NCBI GenBank assembly: GCA_000469685.2
Contig: LS997562.1
Location: 29,336,177 to 29,400,176, forward strand
Reading direction: 5' to 3'
Source: Haemonchus contortus
Lineage: Eukaryota; Nematoda; Chromadorea; Rhabditida; Trichostrongylidae
Length of the DNA: 64,000 nucleotides
Part shown: in pieces, positions 37,472-49,830 of the stretch
Position numbering within the stretch: the first letter of the stretch is position 1
Layout of the letters: the number at the start of each line of letters is the position of its first letter
The notes under the pieces: generated by a model
Told to the model about the DNA's origin: nothing
Database searches by the model: none
The model's input: only the letters and a program-made list of their open reading frames with translations
Position numbers and translations under genes: made by a program

Positions 37472-39570
37472 GTTTCGCGTGATCGACAAGCACATCCCCA
37501 TCTCGCAGCAGGCCTACCCTTAGATCGTAAAGATCCTGCGGGAGCCCACTCGACAGTCCTTATTGTCCATGTGTCACAATCTCTTCTCATTATAAGACCG
37601 GCCCACCAAAATTTTGCGTTCTTCATGTATTCCACCGGCTCGCGGAGTCGAGACATTCTGCGCATATTGGAGCTGCGGAGTCCGGCTCGATACTGAGTGA
37701 ACCAATTGTACCTCAGAAGACATCGCTAGAGCGCTCGAGTGGACTGGAAGAGATTAGCGCGAAATTCCGGGTCGGCCAGACGGTTAGTAACCTCTTTCAG
37801 AGGTCCAGAGGCTGCCCATGTTACTTTCTGCCGTCTCACCAGACCTCCCCTCAAGTCGTTGTTCATATTCATGGAAGGCCCGAGGTAGGACGAGATTCCT
37901 CGACAGGTGTACCATCGATCTTAATTTGACCTTCATCAGCCAAGTATTCTTTATGAACTGTGCCTTTGTTTGGTTAGTCCGCAGCACTACCTTCTTTCCT
38001 GCTTTATCAAGCTCAGCAAGCATAGCCTCAGCTTCCGTAATGCTGCTTGAAAAGAGAACGATGTCGCTCACAAAGCGGAGCTTCGAGAGGAATGGCCCAT
38101 CTACAAGAATGCCCTTTTCCTCCCAGTGTAGCGACTTCGTAACCCACTGCGAACAGCTTCGGCGAAATAGGGCAGCCTTGTCTCACTCCCTTCCCTATTG
38201 AAATATGGAAATGGGGAACAGCTTCACCGTCACGCTGCAGCGGCTGCTGCAGTGTTCTTATGTGGGCAGGGTCCACTCCTTGATCGAACAGCTGAATCCC
38301 TTCCGGAATCCGGCCTGCTCTACAGGTTGAGCTTCACCCAACGTTTGCGATGTGCAGGTACGATTGATCTTTGTGAACAGCTTGTAAAGCACGCTGAACA
38401 AGCTTAGGGCGGTAGTTGCGAAACCATCCCGGTCTCACTTCTTGTGAAGAATGACCATCCGCGAGTTTCCCTACTGGTTGGGGATCTTCTCCTTTGGGAG
38501 GTAGGATGTCATGTGTGTTGCGAGAAGCACATGAAGTTAATAGCCACCTGCACGGAGTAGGTCGGTGAGATCTTGAAGGGGCCTGGAGTTGTGCTCTTTT
38601 TAGTGCTTGCAATCGCAACTCTCACCTCCGAAGGAAGCATCCGATATGGTGTTTCGTCATGGGGGTCTTTGGTTTTTGCACGTGTCGTGGATCGGTACAG
38701 GCTGGTGTAGAACCGTTGTGAAACTTCCTCCATCTCGAATCTGCAATTGTTCCGTCCCCCTCTTTCAAACACGGAAAAGGAATACTGTAGCCCTGTAGAT
38801 CCCGATGGCATTTTCTCAGACTGATTCTCTTCAAGGCTACCTCCAGTAGTCTCCTATACCAGTATGGCTGAAGGTCTCGCCACACTGCCTTCCTGCAGCT
38901 GATATCCGCTTGCAGCCTTTCAAGGCGTTCTGGTCAAGCCTCATGTTCCTTTTTGCCCTGAGTAGATACTTCGTCGCCTCTGAAATGCAGGCGGAGTTAT
39001 TCACTGGAGGAAGCTTGGCCTGTTCAGCACAAGTGAGAAGACCCCGGACCACCGCGTCGTAGTCTTCGGTCGGGTCACCCAAGACCTGCCAGTTTTAACG
39101 GGACAAGACGTCATTCAGAGCATCTCCATCGTATACACCATGCTTCGAGTTCTTGTCGGGATGTTGAGAGATCTTTTAGAGCTTTTTACTGAATATGATC
39201 TTAGCGCGAAAGAGTCTATGATCAAAACCACTGCAGAAAGATGGTACCACACCAACATCTAGTAAGCACCACTTTCTGTTTGTTAATACGTAGTCCAATC
39301 AGCATGAGTTGTACCATTTGGAGACTCCCATGCGGCGGTGTTCCTTCTTCTGGAGGAACGATTTTCCTTTATAAGAGCCGAGCAGCGAACAGGAGCTCAG
39401 CTAGTTCCGTTCTCGTTCCTGTCCCCCATTCCTTTCCAATCCTAAACTCCTCCTCTTGTGCTTCGCCAAGCCTAGCGTTGAAATGTCCAATAACTGCGTG
39501 CTCTACTGCGTCAGCGTAGAGCTCACGGGACTCCCATATAATTAGGAAGCTCTAACAACTTTTCATAATC
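37472..39570 (-). pseudogene. RTE-type LINE, decayed, split by E1
   Basis: On the minus strand, in several frames, the domains of an RTE element appear in order: endonuclease (GHFNAR-like and ESPNGTTH, 39100-39560), linker (39080-38840), reverse transcriptase (RNYRP near 38430, GKGVRQGCPISPKLF near 38170, then a degenerate active-site box SDIVLFSSS near 38055), thumb (SGETAES.MGSLW near 37810) and the C-terminal MRR...W.AGLIMRR region (37450-37665). Its last residues continue across E1 at 21605-21455. Frameshifts and stops are frequent and the active-site box has lost one Asp. Sequence from 39570 to 39838 resembles part of the F1 element rather than the LINE. Confidence 0.75.
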
Positions 39571-39838
39571 AATGGCGATAGTGATAGGCAGTCACGAACA
39601 ATCTCGGCTTGATGTAGTCATCTCTTTGCGCAACGAGAGCAAGTTAAATCTCGTCCAAATACCCTTACAGGGTCAGAAGGAATGGAGTCGAATCTCCATG
39701 GAAGGACCGGTCTACGCTTCGAGATGTTGACGTTCTAGTCAATGGTGGTCAATTACCTTCACATTTGAAAACGATTTCAGGATATCTTCTAGAAAAAACG
39801 AATTTTGTGGATCAACTCCTAGTAGGTTGGAGCAACCT

Positions 39839-39997
39839 TTAAAGGCACGGTTCGCGATAATTCAATGGGCGGGTATGTCAATGACGTGTCCGCCTCTCAT
39901 TCGATGTCAAGTCTGACTGTCTGACGTGACATCGAATGAGAGGCGGACACGTCATTGACATACCCGCCCATTGAATTATCGCGAACCGTGCCTTTAA
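39839..39997. mobile_element. Perfect-palindrome short element (F1-related)
   Basis: Two 71-bp arms (39839-39909 and 39927-39997) are essentially perfect inverted copies around a 17-base loop. They begin AGGCACGGTTCGCGATAA after TTAA and end in TTAA. The terminal sequence matches the F1 family. The RNA or single strand would fold into a 71-bp hairpin. Confidence 0.9.
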
Positions 39998-40000
39998 GTC

Positions 40001-40720
40001 ATGAGGTAGTGGAAAACAAACTCTATTGAAAGGAAAAGAAATTCTCAAACAAACTCTAGAAATCTCCAAGGCTCATTATTTTACCATTGTTAGTTCTGGT
40101 ACTTGCATTCCATATCTAATTCTCACTGTTGTGACAAAAAAGAAAGATTGCTATACTTTCCTTGATTGTTCTGTTGTTGTTTCAGATATCAAGGAAAGTA
40201 ATAGTACAGGGTGTCTTAAAATTATGGACGCCAAAATCCAAAAATTTCTAAGATATTTTACCCGCTCTAATTAGTCCCATAAGAAGTTTCTTTGCAGCAT
40301 GCTTGGTTACCGAAACGAAACTTCTATTATCTTCCAGATGGCGGGGGCTCATTCACTGCCACTTGCAGTCATTGGCATATGAGAGGCGGGAGGGCATAAT
40401 GAAATTCCTCGTGAATATCCATACAGAAGGCAACTGGCTACAGAGAGGAAGATTCAATCGAAGACAAACCAGGAAAGAGAAGAAAGGCCAGTGTTTCCAA
40501 ATATAATACTATTCAAATGGCTCGTTCGAGAGGCGTTCGGCGATCCAGGGTGACCCATCAAAACGATGGCAAAAGAGCAGGATCTATCGATGCTACCGGT
40601 GGAGCGGATTGTCATAGAAAAGCTTCATTGCCGTTCTTATCGCATGCAGAAATGCCGGTTCTTTTCCGATTTCTACAGACAGTGTGGGGCCACAAAATGC
40701 AAAGTTGCAAACTCTCTTGA
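40001..40720. other. Between two F1 elements; no confirmed gene
   Basis: Frames at 40026-40274 and 40566-40784 are open but show no recognised domain or splice structure. Near 40205 TACAGGGTGTCTTAAAATTATGG resembles a Tc1/mariner-type terminus without a visible partner. Confidence 0.35.
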
Positions 40721-41250
40721 TGGCACAGTTCACGATATCTTCGAGGTGCCCTTTTTTGGCTGGAAAACGGAAGTGTTGTTGTAGAAGAGAAGACCAGTGG
40801 CGAAGAAAGCGACAAAATCCTTTCGCTCCAAGGCTTTTTAGAAGTAGTGGGGTTGGAGGTTGTACGAGATCACAGGTACGGGTTTGGCATGTAAGGGATG
40901 TTTGGACGAGATTTCACTTGCTTCCATTGCACAAAGGCCGCTTTCATAACTACCAAAGAGGTGACAACATTAAGCAGAAACTATCCAAAGCTGCCTCTAT
41001 CCTTCGCCATGGTTTATGCCAAGTTGCTCGAACTCCTTACATGGGAGTCTCTTGAGATAGCGCAGCATCCACATCGCCGTTGAAACTCGTTCACTATGGG
41101 TGTGGCATTCATACGATATAATCTCTGACGCCTTACCGTGCCCGATCCAGGACGTTTTTCGACTTATAAAGGCAGATATGGTATGAAAGAATGCCTCGAA
41201 TTCATACTACAGGAAAAATACAGAAACCACTTTTATTGTGAACTGTGCCT
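40721..41250. mobile_element. F1 short inverted-repeat element, full copy
   Basis: Left end TGGCACAGTTCACGATA and right end the reverse of AGGCACAGTTCACAATA, flanked on both sides by TTGA (40717-40720 and 41251-41254), a 4-bp target duplication. Internal frames have no transposase motif. Left part recurs at 45955-46110, right part at 61140-61443 and 20963-21185. Confidence 0.8.
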
Positions 41251-41546
41251 TTGAGTGGAGACACGCAACCCTTCATCCTTTTCTCTGGCTAACAAACCTC
41301 TACGGCAAAATCATTCTTCAATGAACAAAACGATCGTTTCGGATGGAAACATCGGATATGCAATCTTCCACGAGAAACTTCCTATAAGAACAGCAAAATA
41401 ATGCTAACTGAGGGAATCACTGGAACGGTAAGACGCCAGTGGTCCATGCCGGCATGAAAATTGGCAAAGACCTAAACCTAAAGATTATTCTGTTGGTTGT
41501 TATGAATCACTGATCCCATTCCGTTCCCTGAGAGAGCTCGTAGGCT
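41251..41546. other. No feature seen
   Basis: No open frame, repeat or splice structure worth reporting. Confidence 0.4.
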
Positions 41547-41819
41547 TCACAGCAGGACAGCACTCCAGCTCACAGGGCCCAGCTCACCCGGGAGTGGTGC
41601 CCACGGTAGCTGTTGTTCTTCATTGTCAAGAAAAAATGACCACTCTGCTCTCCAGGTCTTAATCCACTCATTCCTCCATTTAGACCCTGAATAGGAGAGG
41701 ACCTGCCCAGTTTGATGTCCTACAGAGCAAGAGTCAAGAACGGCCGGGAATAAAATAGAGGAGGAAACATACATACTTGCAACATGCGAGGATTTCGAGA
41801 ACAAACTTTGAGCCTCCAT
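41547..41819 (-). CDS. Weak two-exon gene candidate
   Basis: On the minus strand an ATG at 41819 begins MEAQSLFSK; a 57-bp intron with GTATGT donor (41776) and TTGCTCTGTAG acceptor (ending 41720) joins in phase to a second exon ending at the stop at 41547. The intron length is typical for nematodes. There is no recognised domain (Trp-rich, 72 residues), and the frame is also open through the intron, so it could be chance. Confidence 0.25.
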   Translation of the reverse strand: MEAQSLFSKSSHVASMYVSSSILFPAVLDSCSVGHQTGQVLSYSGSKWRNEWIKTWRAEWSFFLDNEEQQLPWAPLPGELGPVSWSAVLL

Positions 41820-42792
41820 CCGCCCTCATGGGAGTATTTTAATGAGATTGCAGCAGTTGGAGCACTTAGCATTAGCAAGCGTGTGTCTAGATTCCATTGT
41901 CACACTCAGCTTAGAAGCTTCAAGTTTGCCATGAACTAGCGCCCATCATTTTGTGAGACCCTGTAGTTCTTTGGGAAGTGTTGATTATTTTATTTATTTA
42001 TTTTATCTCCCTGAGAGATAAACTTGTAATTCTTTTTCGTTTCATGCATAAGAGAGAATGAAGTACCCTACGCTTGCGCACGTTGCTTACTGCATGTGGC
42101 CTGATTGGTAAATAAGCGCCACAAAGGAGTTTCTTCCTTTACTCGTGTGAACTGACCCTTCCACAAGCGCTCTTAGAAGGGGCCAACATTCACTTGGGAT
42201 GAATATTTTCAGCTACTCTTTACTTCTTTTCACCTTCTAACGCTTCAAATGTGCTGGGTTTGTTGACGGTATTTCTGCCCGGCTCACAGAAAGAGGCAGT
42301 AGTTTTTCTACAGTCATCGAAGTCTTTCACTGGAAATTCGAATCTATCCCTTTATTGCGCACGATTAGTTTGAACGCAACCTGGCCACTCAACTGAGACA
42401 ACCTTGACGGCCTCGTTGATAACAGCATGAATGATCGATGTCCCGTACCGTTGCTAACCTAGTAATGACCGCTACCCATCCGATTTCATCTACGTACAAT
42501 AGAGACTTCCGAGTGGGTAGAATGTTCGTATGCAAGAAGATTGAGTGAGCTGACTTTTCTTATTTATTTTTTCCTCTAAAAAGTTCAAGTGGGCGCAATA
42601 CCATATTAGCGAAGTTGCCAATCTGCCCAGAAAAGCTTCGTGACACGGTGGAGACGTGCGGTGAAACGGTTCTGTGCAACCGATTCGTCGCATGCGACTG
42701 TCGCGAACCATTCGTTCGCCGTTATTACAGCTCATATTACAGCTATAGCATTCTTCATACAGCTCAATCGATATGCGATCATTATTTTAAGC
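41820..42792. other. No confirmed gene
   Basis: Contains an AT-rich TTTATTTTATTTATTTATTTTA patch near 41988. No convincing gene. Confidence 0.4.
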
Positions 42793-42928
42793 ATGATTCT
42801 ACTGATAGTTCCTTTGTCTTTGCATCTCTTGCCTGCTACTGCATTCTGCTATATTCCTTCGCGTGCGGCGTCCCCCTATCCGCGACGCGATAATTTCGAT
42901 CCTATTGCACCACACGCTGATATTGGGG
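42793..42928 (+). CDS. Candidate first exon encoding a signal peptide
   Basis: ATG at 42793 starts MILLIVPLSLHLLPA, a plausible signal peptide, then an Arg-Arg site and DNFDPIAPHAD, ending at GGGG/GTAAGA (donor at 42929). The 45-codon layout would fit a small secreted or neuropeptide precursor, but no second exon was found and the frame upstream is also open. Confidence 0.2.
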
Positions 42929-43088
42929 GTAAGATGATAGTGGTTTTGCAAAAATAGGCCAGCAATCAGTAAATGGTAGGTTTCTCGATGTCGATGAATC
43001 CTGCGCTGGTATGTGCCACGTATTTGTATGCAATGCAGAAAGCGTTGTCTGAAGTACATGGAGCATTTGTATGCAGTAAATAAAAAAA

Positions 43089-43155
43089 GTCGAGTGCGGG
43101 GGCGCATCCCTCAGACGGGATTGATTAACGCCAAAAACTTTATCCTTTATCCTTA
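43089..43155 (+). mobile_element. SINE tail fragment
   Basis: Matches only the last part of the SINE at 18542-18850 (GGCGCATCCCTCAGACGGGATTGATTAACG, shown in pieces by position) and its TATCCTTTATCCTT tail. Confidence 0.65.
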
Positions 43156-43397
43156 AATAAAAAAAGTGTTGTCTGAATGCACATTGTGCCTAAACGGAGA
43201 CCTTAGAGAGCTTAACTACGAGTGATCATCATTATTAGTCAATTGCCTAACAGTATCAATTGAAAGACCCGATAGCCGGAGGAATTGGTTAAGAAAGCGG
43301 GATCTAATTATTATTAACAAACACTCCAGTTACAGAGCTTAAGTCGCAACACAGAACCATTCCATCTCTTGCTGAAGGCCCGATAAACAATACAACT

Positions 43398-43697
43398 TCG
43401 GAAGGATAAAATCTTGAGGCGTCAATCAATCCCGTGTGAGGAATGCGCCCATGCATTCAACTTCCATTCAGAATCGTAGTGACGTGTCGAATGCGTATGT
43501 GGCCTACACAATGAATTGCGGTGGTCGGCCAATGTACAAGTGAGCTTTTTATCCTCGCAGACGAGTCTGGTACCAATCAACCGACCCTGGAGTTATGAAA
43601 GCCTTGGCTGGCCCAGGCAGATATCGAACTGAAAATTCGAAACCATGACCGTGCGTGTGAGGTAGTGCGCCCTTGGCCACTACACCACCCCCACCTA
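43398..43697 (-). mobile_element. tRNA-derived SINE, second copy
   Basis: On the minus strand: A-box-like GGTGTAGTGGCCAAGGGC, B-box-like GGTCATGGTTTCGAATT, the shared TTGGTACCAGACTCGTCTG, then the tail with ATTTTATCCTTCC. Same order and spacing as the copy at 18542-18850; overall clearly homologous but diverged. Confidence 0.75.
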
Positions 43698-43788
43698 AGC
43701 GATACCTAACGTGATTGCATTCTTTAGAAATTGGTCATAAGACGGCCACGAAAGTGGCTGGGCAGAAAAAGGAAATCTAACAGCATGC

Positions 43789-44078
43789 AATTGGGGGGGG
43801 GGGGGGGGGGGGGGGGGAGGTAGGGTACCTTCGTCCAGAACTGGATGGACGCGGCAAATCGAGCGGCGAAATTCGTGGCGACTTATGCGACTTTAGCGCC
43901 AACCAGGGGCCCAAATTTGAAGTAGAGTTGATTGGTAGGATCAGCTGACCATACTAATGTACTCTACTTCAAGATTGCGTCCCAATGATAGTAGACAAAG
44001 TCGGCCTAAACGCCACGATCCCTGTCGCGCCATTTGCCGCGTCCATCCAGTTCTGGGTGAATGCTCCGTCCCCCAATT
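43789..44078. mobile_element. F2 inverted-repeat element, copy 1
   Basis: Imperfect arms of about 100 bp: CCAGAACTGGATGGACGCGG near 43835 and its reverse near 44050, meeting at a centre with GAAGTAGAGT and its inverse. Related to 63488-63762. No coding sequence. Confidence 0.7.
43793..43817 (+). repeat. Run of 25 G residues
   Basis: A pure homopolymer at the left edge of the F2 element. The matching position in its right arm (about 44074) has only five. Confidence 0.95.
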
Positions 44079-45689
44079 CGCAGTTCTGTGACTTCACAAT
44101 GCTCTCATTCCGCATTTCCTCAAGCCCAGTTACTCCAATCATCAATTGGGAGCGCTCCCTCACTTATGCGCCATCCGGCTTTTGGAGTAGAACGCATTGC
44201 CACCATCTCTTTATCTACTGTTTGACACAAGAATCAGAGACTTTACGCCCTTCTCGTCCCAACTGGGCGAATTTCAATCGCTATATGGGTCATGAATCAC
44301 AAAAAATTGTCATTACGCGTCCCCAATCTAGCAACCAATGAAATCTCTTTCGAGGTGATCTCGAATTGGTCTTAACTGTCTTCTTTGCAGGGGACAACAA
44401 AATAACATAAATTTATAGATAGAGTGCAATTGATCGTTTCATTCGAAAAAGTCCATAATAGCCTCCGGAGAGAGTCGAATGGAAGCGCTTGGATCTTAAC
44501 CATTTCCTCTCTTCATAGTTAAATACATTAGCTTTCCTTCCAAATCAAGAGCATGAGATCCGCTATGATTACGCAGTCCATCACCGGGAAGAGGGCGTGT
44601 TTACCCACCGGCCGTATTCCATCCCAGAGCGTGCTCTCGTCAAGCTCCTACTAGCCACTTATCTCTTCCAACTAAGTATTGCTCTGTTCTTATTACGATA
44701 CTAAATTCGACACCCTGTTTCGTTTTCCCTCGTTCTTGAGCTGGCAGATCTGTCGCGCTGCAAAGATACTGGTGAAGGTGAGCGAGTGATTATACAAGCC
44801 CTCCTTTCGAGTTATACATCTGCAGCTGTCGTCCTGAGTATGCATTGATATGGCAGTGTGGTATCACGAGGAAGGGCGAAGCAATAAAAACTAAAAAAGT
44901 AAAGATATCCTGAGAATGATCTAACTCCATTAGTCTACCATGATCTTGTTCAAGCTCCTCTAAAAAAATTATGTTTTGGTACTCATTCGCAACAAGGATC
45001 TACTTGATTTTTGTGTATAATAACGAAAATCGGACGATTTATCAGTTAGCCTGTCTGTCGCAAGACTTTTATTATTATCATTAAGACTGTGATCCTGCTG
45101 TGATATCGGATAAACCGCTGCGAAACAAGGTAGTAACAGTTGGGAGGCAGCAGAAAAGCTGCTTGGCAGAACGTTAGTAATCCCAATATATAACGCGCTA
45201 ATGTCTGTGTGCTTGTGTGTATGTGTTCGACCGGAAATTCATAACTCTTGTAACTCACGTACTGTGACAAATCATAACATGGATACATTTTTCGCCTTGG
45301 TGATTCCGATCAGCAAATTACCAATCAGATTGCCCAGGTGATGTCAGGCCCTCCGTTGAAATTGACCTGCCATTTGCACGGCATTCATATTTGACAGGAG
45401 TTAATGATTTTTTGCCAAACACACCCAACATCGATACACTGCACGCCACGCCCGCCATGAGTCCTACTCAAGATGTGCGTTTTAGTAACTCGGTTCATTC
45501 CCCACTTATTCCAACTCGATTTTCAATTTTCACACAGACACACGCTCCACTCTCTCCCCTTCCTTCTCCCAATTTCTCTCTCCTTCCTTAGGTGAAGTCC
45601 AGCTAAATCACTTCCTACCGACTATCGTCAGCGTTCACAACCTGCCGCCTGTACTACTATCATATTAATAATTTTTGCATGCACTGTTC
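44079..45689. other. No confirmed gene
   Basis: The frame 43985-44341 is partly inside F2. The rest has no domain or repeat that I recognise. A TGTGTGCTTGTGTGTATGTG patch lies near 45203. Confidence 0.4.
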
Positions 45690-45890
45690 CCGTGTGAGCA
45701 GAGTCTAGTCCCACCTATCATCAGTTTCCATCTGCCGCCTATACACCTACGACATTTGAATGCTCTAGGTGCACGGAGACAGGAGTTATGAATTTCTGAC
45801 CACATACACACTTATACACACATGCACACACTTAAAGACACACACACATAAGACACAACACACCCACATACACAGGCAAACCAACATATA
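45690..45890. repeat. F3 dispersed repeat with CA-rich end
   Basis: Shares GAGTCTAGTC, TTTGAATGCTCTAG and GAGTT..GA.TTTCTG blocks with 62380-62760, followed in both places by an ACACAC-rich stretch (45800-45890). Type unknown. Confidence 0.5.
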
Positions 45891-45954
45891 ATACGGCGTG
45901 TAGTGGACGAAACAGACAATTGAGGCCCGGCTATCAGTAGGTAACGCTTGAAGG

Positions 45955-46110
45955 CACAGCTTACGATAATCTTGTGGTATCCTTTTTAAGTTGAAAAGTG
46001 GAAGCGTTGATGTGGAGCAACACATCTGTGGCGAAGAAAGCGAGGAAATCTGCCTACTTTGCGAAAAACCAGACCTTTTTAAAGCAGTGGAGATAGAGGT
46101 AGAGATTTTA
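45955..46110 (+). mobile_element. F1 element, left part only
   Basis: Starts AGGCACAGCTTACGATAATC after TTGA and matches the left half of the copy at 40721, including the GGCGAAGAAAGCGA stretch. Right end absent. Confidence 0.6.
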
Positions 46111-46980
46111 TTTTATTTAAATACACCTCCAGGGTGTGCCCATCATTCACATAGACAAAGGAAACTGAAAGCTAGGAGTTATGGAAAATTGGCCTAATGC
46201 AAGGCAAAAGAGAAACGCATAACAACAAAATAAAGTAAAAAGGTAAAAGGTTAGAACTAGAGAAGCGATGAAATAGCAGAGAGATTAGCAGACATGCCCA
46301 GACATCAATGAAGCGAGAGATGAGCTAGGGCATTTCATTGTGAGAACGATAAGGTTGCTTTCCCCTGTCAAGCAGATGAGGGGTTCCCCCGCAAGATCCT
46401 GGTCCTTGGTCCAGAACGCAAAGTGGCAGAGGAACCGAGGCTTGCTGACAACTTAGTCCGTTACGAACGAATTCGTCCGGAACCCCGGGCGAGCAGACCA
46501 AGGGGGACCTCAAACGAGGGAGCTCATCAAACCGAAGGATCCTGAAACAACTAGAACCCACAACTAAGGCCCACAGCCCTACGAAACAAAGTATGCTCTC
46601 TGCATCGCATCCCACCTGCTTCAAGGAAAAAAAAGTATAGAGGAGATAAAATGTGGGAAGAAAGTGGAACTAGCAAGCAGGTATCGCCCGAACAAGTATG
46701 AATGTAAGATAACCGCACATACAGTGAAAGTAACACAGAATATACACTGAAGCCCTGAAAGATTCTCGAGTAAAGACAAAAGGAGGGAAGGGGTGTAGGC
46801 GGATTGCCTGTGGGTGACTCTGAATAGAAAAGAAGAATCACTGCATAGAATTCAGAAAACCGTGGAGATCTCAAAATTCATGAATATTCAATCCTATGTC
46901 ATCAATACTGCGGAATGCTCGTCGCAGGTACGAAAGGCGATAACCTGTAGGTTGAACATCAATGCAGTAATTGCCTGAAA
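46111..46980. other. Probable LINE 3' flank; no gene
   Basis: The right part (about 46870-46995) is the likely 3' UTR of the CR1-like LINE, whose exact end I cannot place. No other feature. Confidence 0.4.
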
Positions 46981-46995
46981 AATAGCAAGAGAGTA

Positions 46996-49745
46996 TTAGA
47001 CATGCTCTGGAATACGCAATGTTCGCAATAAATCGATCTTGCTAATCCTTTTTCTGAATATTTTGCTGCTGGGTGCCTGTAGCACCTCAGGTGGAAGCAG
47101 TTCAAGCCATCTCGCGCAACGATAGAAAAAATTGTTGAACATCAAAGTGTACTGTCTGGGATGAATTTTGGCATAGTGGAGTTTGAACCCACCCAACCTT
47201 TCACTTGTGGGCTTGAAACACCAGTACTTACTAGCGCACAGCTTCACTTCTTTTCGAAGTACCCTAAAGCAGAACACAAGGTCAGCCGCTACCCGTCTGT
47301 ATAGCAAGGACTTTAGAGAAAAGCGTTTGAGGCGCGCACCGTATGATGGTGGACGGAGCCGGCTTACCCAAGGTGTAGACCTATACCAAAGAATACGTGT
47401 AAACACTTGTTGGACTCGTTCTATCTTGAGAATATCTTTTTTGTGAGATGGGCTCCAAACCTGCGAGCAATACTCTAGATAGGGTAAGACATAAGTCTTG
47501 TAAAGACGAAGTAGTATGGCCGGGTCCGGGCATCTGATATTCCTCATTAACGCAAACATGGCGGCAAATGCTTTTTTTACAGCCTCATCGATTTGCACAG
47601 AAAACTTGAGTGTGGTATCAAAAATAATTCCAAGGTCTTTAGTCGAGTCACAAATTGGTAGTCTTATTCCATCTACGACGTAGTCATTAGCAGCAGAATT
47701 CCCAAAATGCATCACCAAGCATTTGCTCAGATTTAAGGGGATATCTCAGTTGGATGCCCATATTCGCATTTTCTCAACTGACAACTCCAGTGCTTTTCGT
47801 ATAACTGCTCTATTTGAAGATTCATACGAAGCGTAAAGTTTAATGTCATCTGCGTATACTTGACGTGTACATCGCTGCATGTTTTGAGTATTTGTGGTAG
47901 TTCCGTGGTGTAAATTAAGAACAGTAAAGGTGATAGTACTCCACCTTGGGGAACCCCGCTAGTACAGATGTACTCCGCAGAGTAACTAGAACCAACTCGC
48001 ACTGTTATGCTCCTGTCACTAAGGTACGACTTGATCCAGTCCAAAGCATTACCCCGAATTCCGTAGTGCTCCAGTTTTTTAATGAGTTTAGGATGACAGA
48101 CTTTGTCGAAGGCCTTTGAGAGGTCCAGATGAATTATGTCCACAGACTTCCCTCGATTTATAGCCCAGCAAACATCATAGAAGGTATCAAGCAAATTAGT
48201 ACAAGCAGAAGCCCCGGGTAGGAAGCCATGCTGCTCAGCTGGGACGAGGTGGGATTTCTGAAACCACGCTAGTAACTTCCTGAACATAATTTTCTCCATG
48301 ACTTTGGCAGGTGTGGAAGTAATGCTGATAGGCCTGAAATCAGTAACACTCGCCGCTCCAGGTTGTTTGGGAATGGCAGTAATTATAGCTTTCTTCCAAA
48401 GGCTGGGGACCTGCCCCAGGAGGAAAGAGATATTGAACAGGAGGGAAAGCGGATAACATAATGACCTAGAGCATTTCTTGAAAATGATTTGAGGTATGCC
48501 GTCGAAGGGCTCACTAGTTGAAGGCTTCAAACTTTTCATCACCAAACGAACATCAGTAGGGTGAAAATAGATATCGGGTAAACTGCGGTGGACATATTTC
48601 AAGCCGTTTTCCACTTCACCATCAGCAGTAGTTGAATTCAAGAAGACACTGGCGAAATATCGACCCAGAGCTTCAGCCTTAGTAGAGTCATCATAAAGCC
48701 TTGACCCAGCCTGATTTCTCAGAACAGGAAGAGATGGTTTGGGTTTGAGTTTGTTGCGAAGGTAAAGGTGCAGTCGCCGCAAAGAAACAGACTTCCCAAG
48801 ATGACGCTCGTAACTGGCAACAAACTTTTTCAAATGGTGGTCAACGTCAGAGCACACCTTTCTATAAAGCGGGGAACTCAAAGGGTAATCCACTCTTTGG
48901 AAGAGGCGTTCCTTCTGGAATAATAAGTTTTTTATATGTGAGGGGTATCTTATGAGGGTAGATTTCGGAAACCTCATTGGGACGAAGCTTGCTAACCCAC
49001 TGTAGACCACTTTGCAAAACCTCGCATATGCATCATCGACAGAGATGTAATTCTCAAACAGCTGTAGCCAGTCAACACTCCGGAAGTACTCATCAAGACC
49101 AACGTAGTCAGCGGAAAAGAAATCTGGGAAGGGTAGATGACACGCACCACCGAGCTCTTCTAACAGATTGAAGTGAACAACGGAATGATCCGAATTCGCT
49201 AGTGGAGCTGACACTGTAACATCGCTTATGTTGGAAAGCGTAGAAAGGACTGAATCGAGTATGTTACTGCCATGCGTTGGCTTACATACATGCTGGTTGA
49301 AGCCCATTCCTTGAAAGAACTCCATGAAGGCACTCGAGGATGGATTGAGTGCGTGATGATGCTCCCAGTCAATGGAAAGGTTAAAGTCTCCCACAATCAC
49401 GCTATTGACGTGGGACGACGCAAAGCCACTTAGTAATTCCACTAGTTCGTCATCCTCACTTTTGAGTGAATTCGGTGGACGATATACAACGGCAAAGCGG
49501 ATCCTTGACGCATTGCAAGGACAGAATAGTTCGAAGCAGAGCACATCAGCTTTGGTTAAGTGGGTCGTTTCAACAGGGAAGGTGGAAAGATTGCCTTTGA
49601 CTAAACAGCATACTCCGCCACCCCTTCTTTCTTTCCTATCACTGCGATAAAGTATATATGGCAAGTTAGCTACTACTTCCGAGTCGAGAATGGTTGGTGT
49701 TAGCCAAGTTTCAGTTACAAATATGAGATCCGGTTCTTTTGACTA
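46996..49745 (-). pseudogene. CR1-like LINE ORF2: endonuclease and reverse transcriptase, frameshifted
   Basis: Minus strand. The endonuclease starts with an NARSLLSKLE stretch (near 49790), then after a frameshift near 49740 FVTETWL, VYRPPNS (about 49470), VGDFN and SDHSVVHF (about 49180). RT follows: FRPIS (about 48340), HLDLSKAFDKV, then GVPQGGVLSPLLFLIY (about 47930). Just before the YADD box (about 47850) the frame shifts by one, and a stop lies shortly after near 47740. A further 240-codon frame (47718-46996) holds the LGIIFD and YLEYCSQVW region typical of the CR1/Jockey C-terminal part. The element is therefore inactive in this copy but still well preserved. Confidence 0.85.
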
Positions 49746-49830
49746 ATAAAAGCGTGTAAATGTTCGAGTTTACTCAATAAGCTACGGGCGTTTAATAGGA
49801 AGCAGGTGAGAACAGGTTTACCGTGCGCCG

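Noticed and set aside
37936..37958. GAACTGTGCCTTTG looking like an F1 end
   Set aside because: It lies inside the RTE reverse transcriptase where the family has coding sequence of this form; no partner end or F1 interior.
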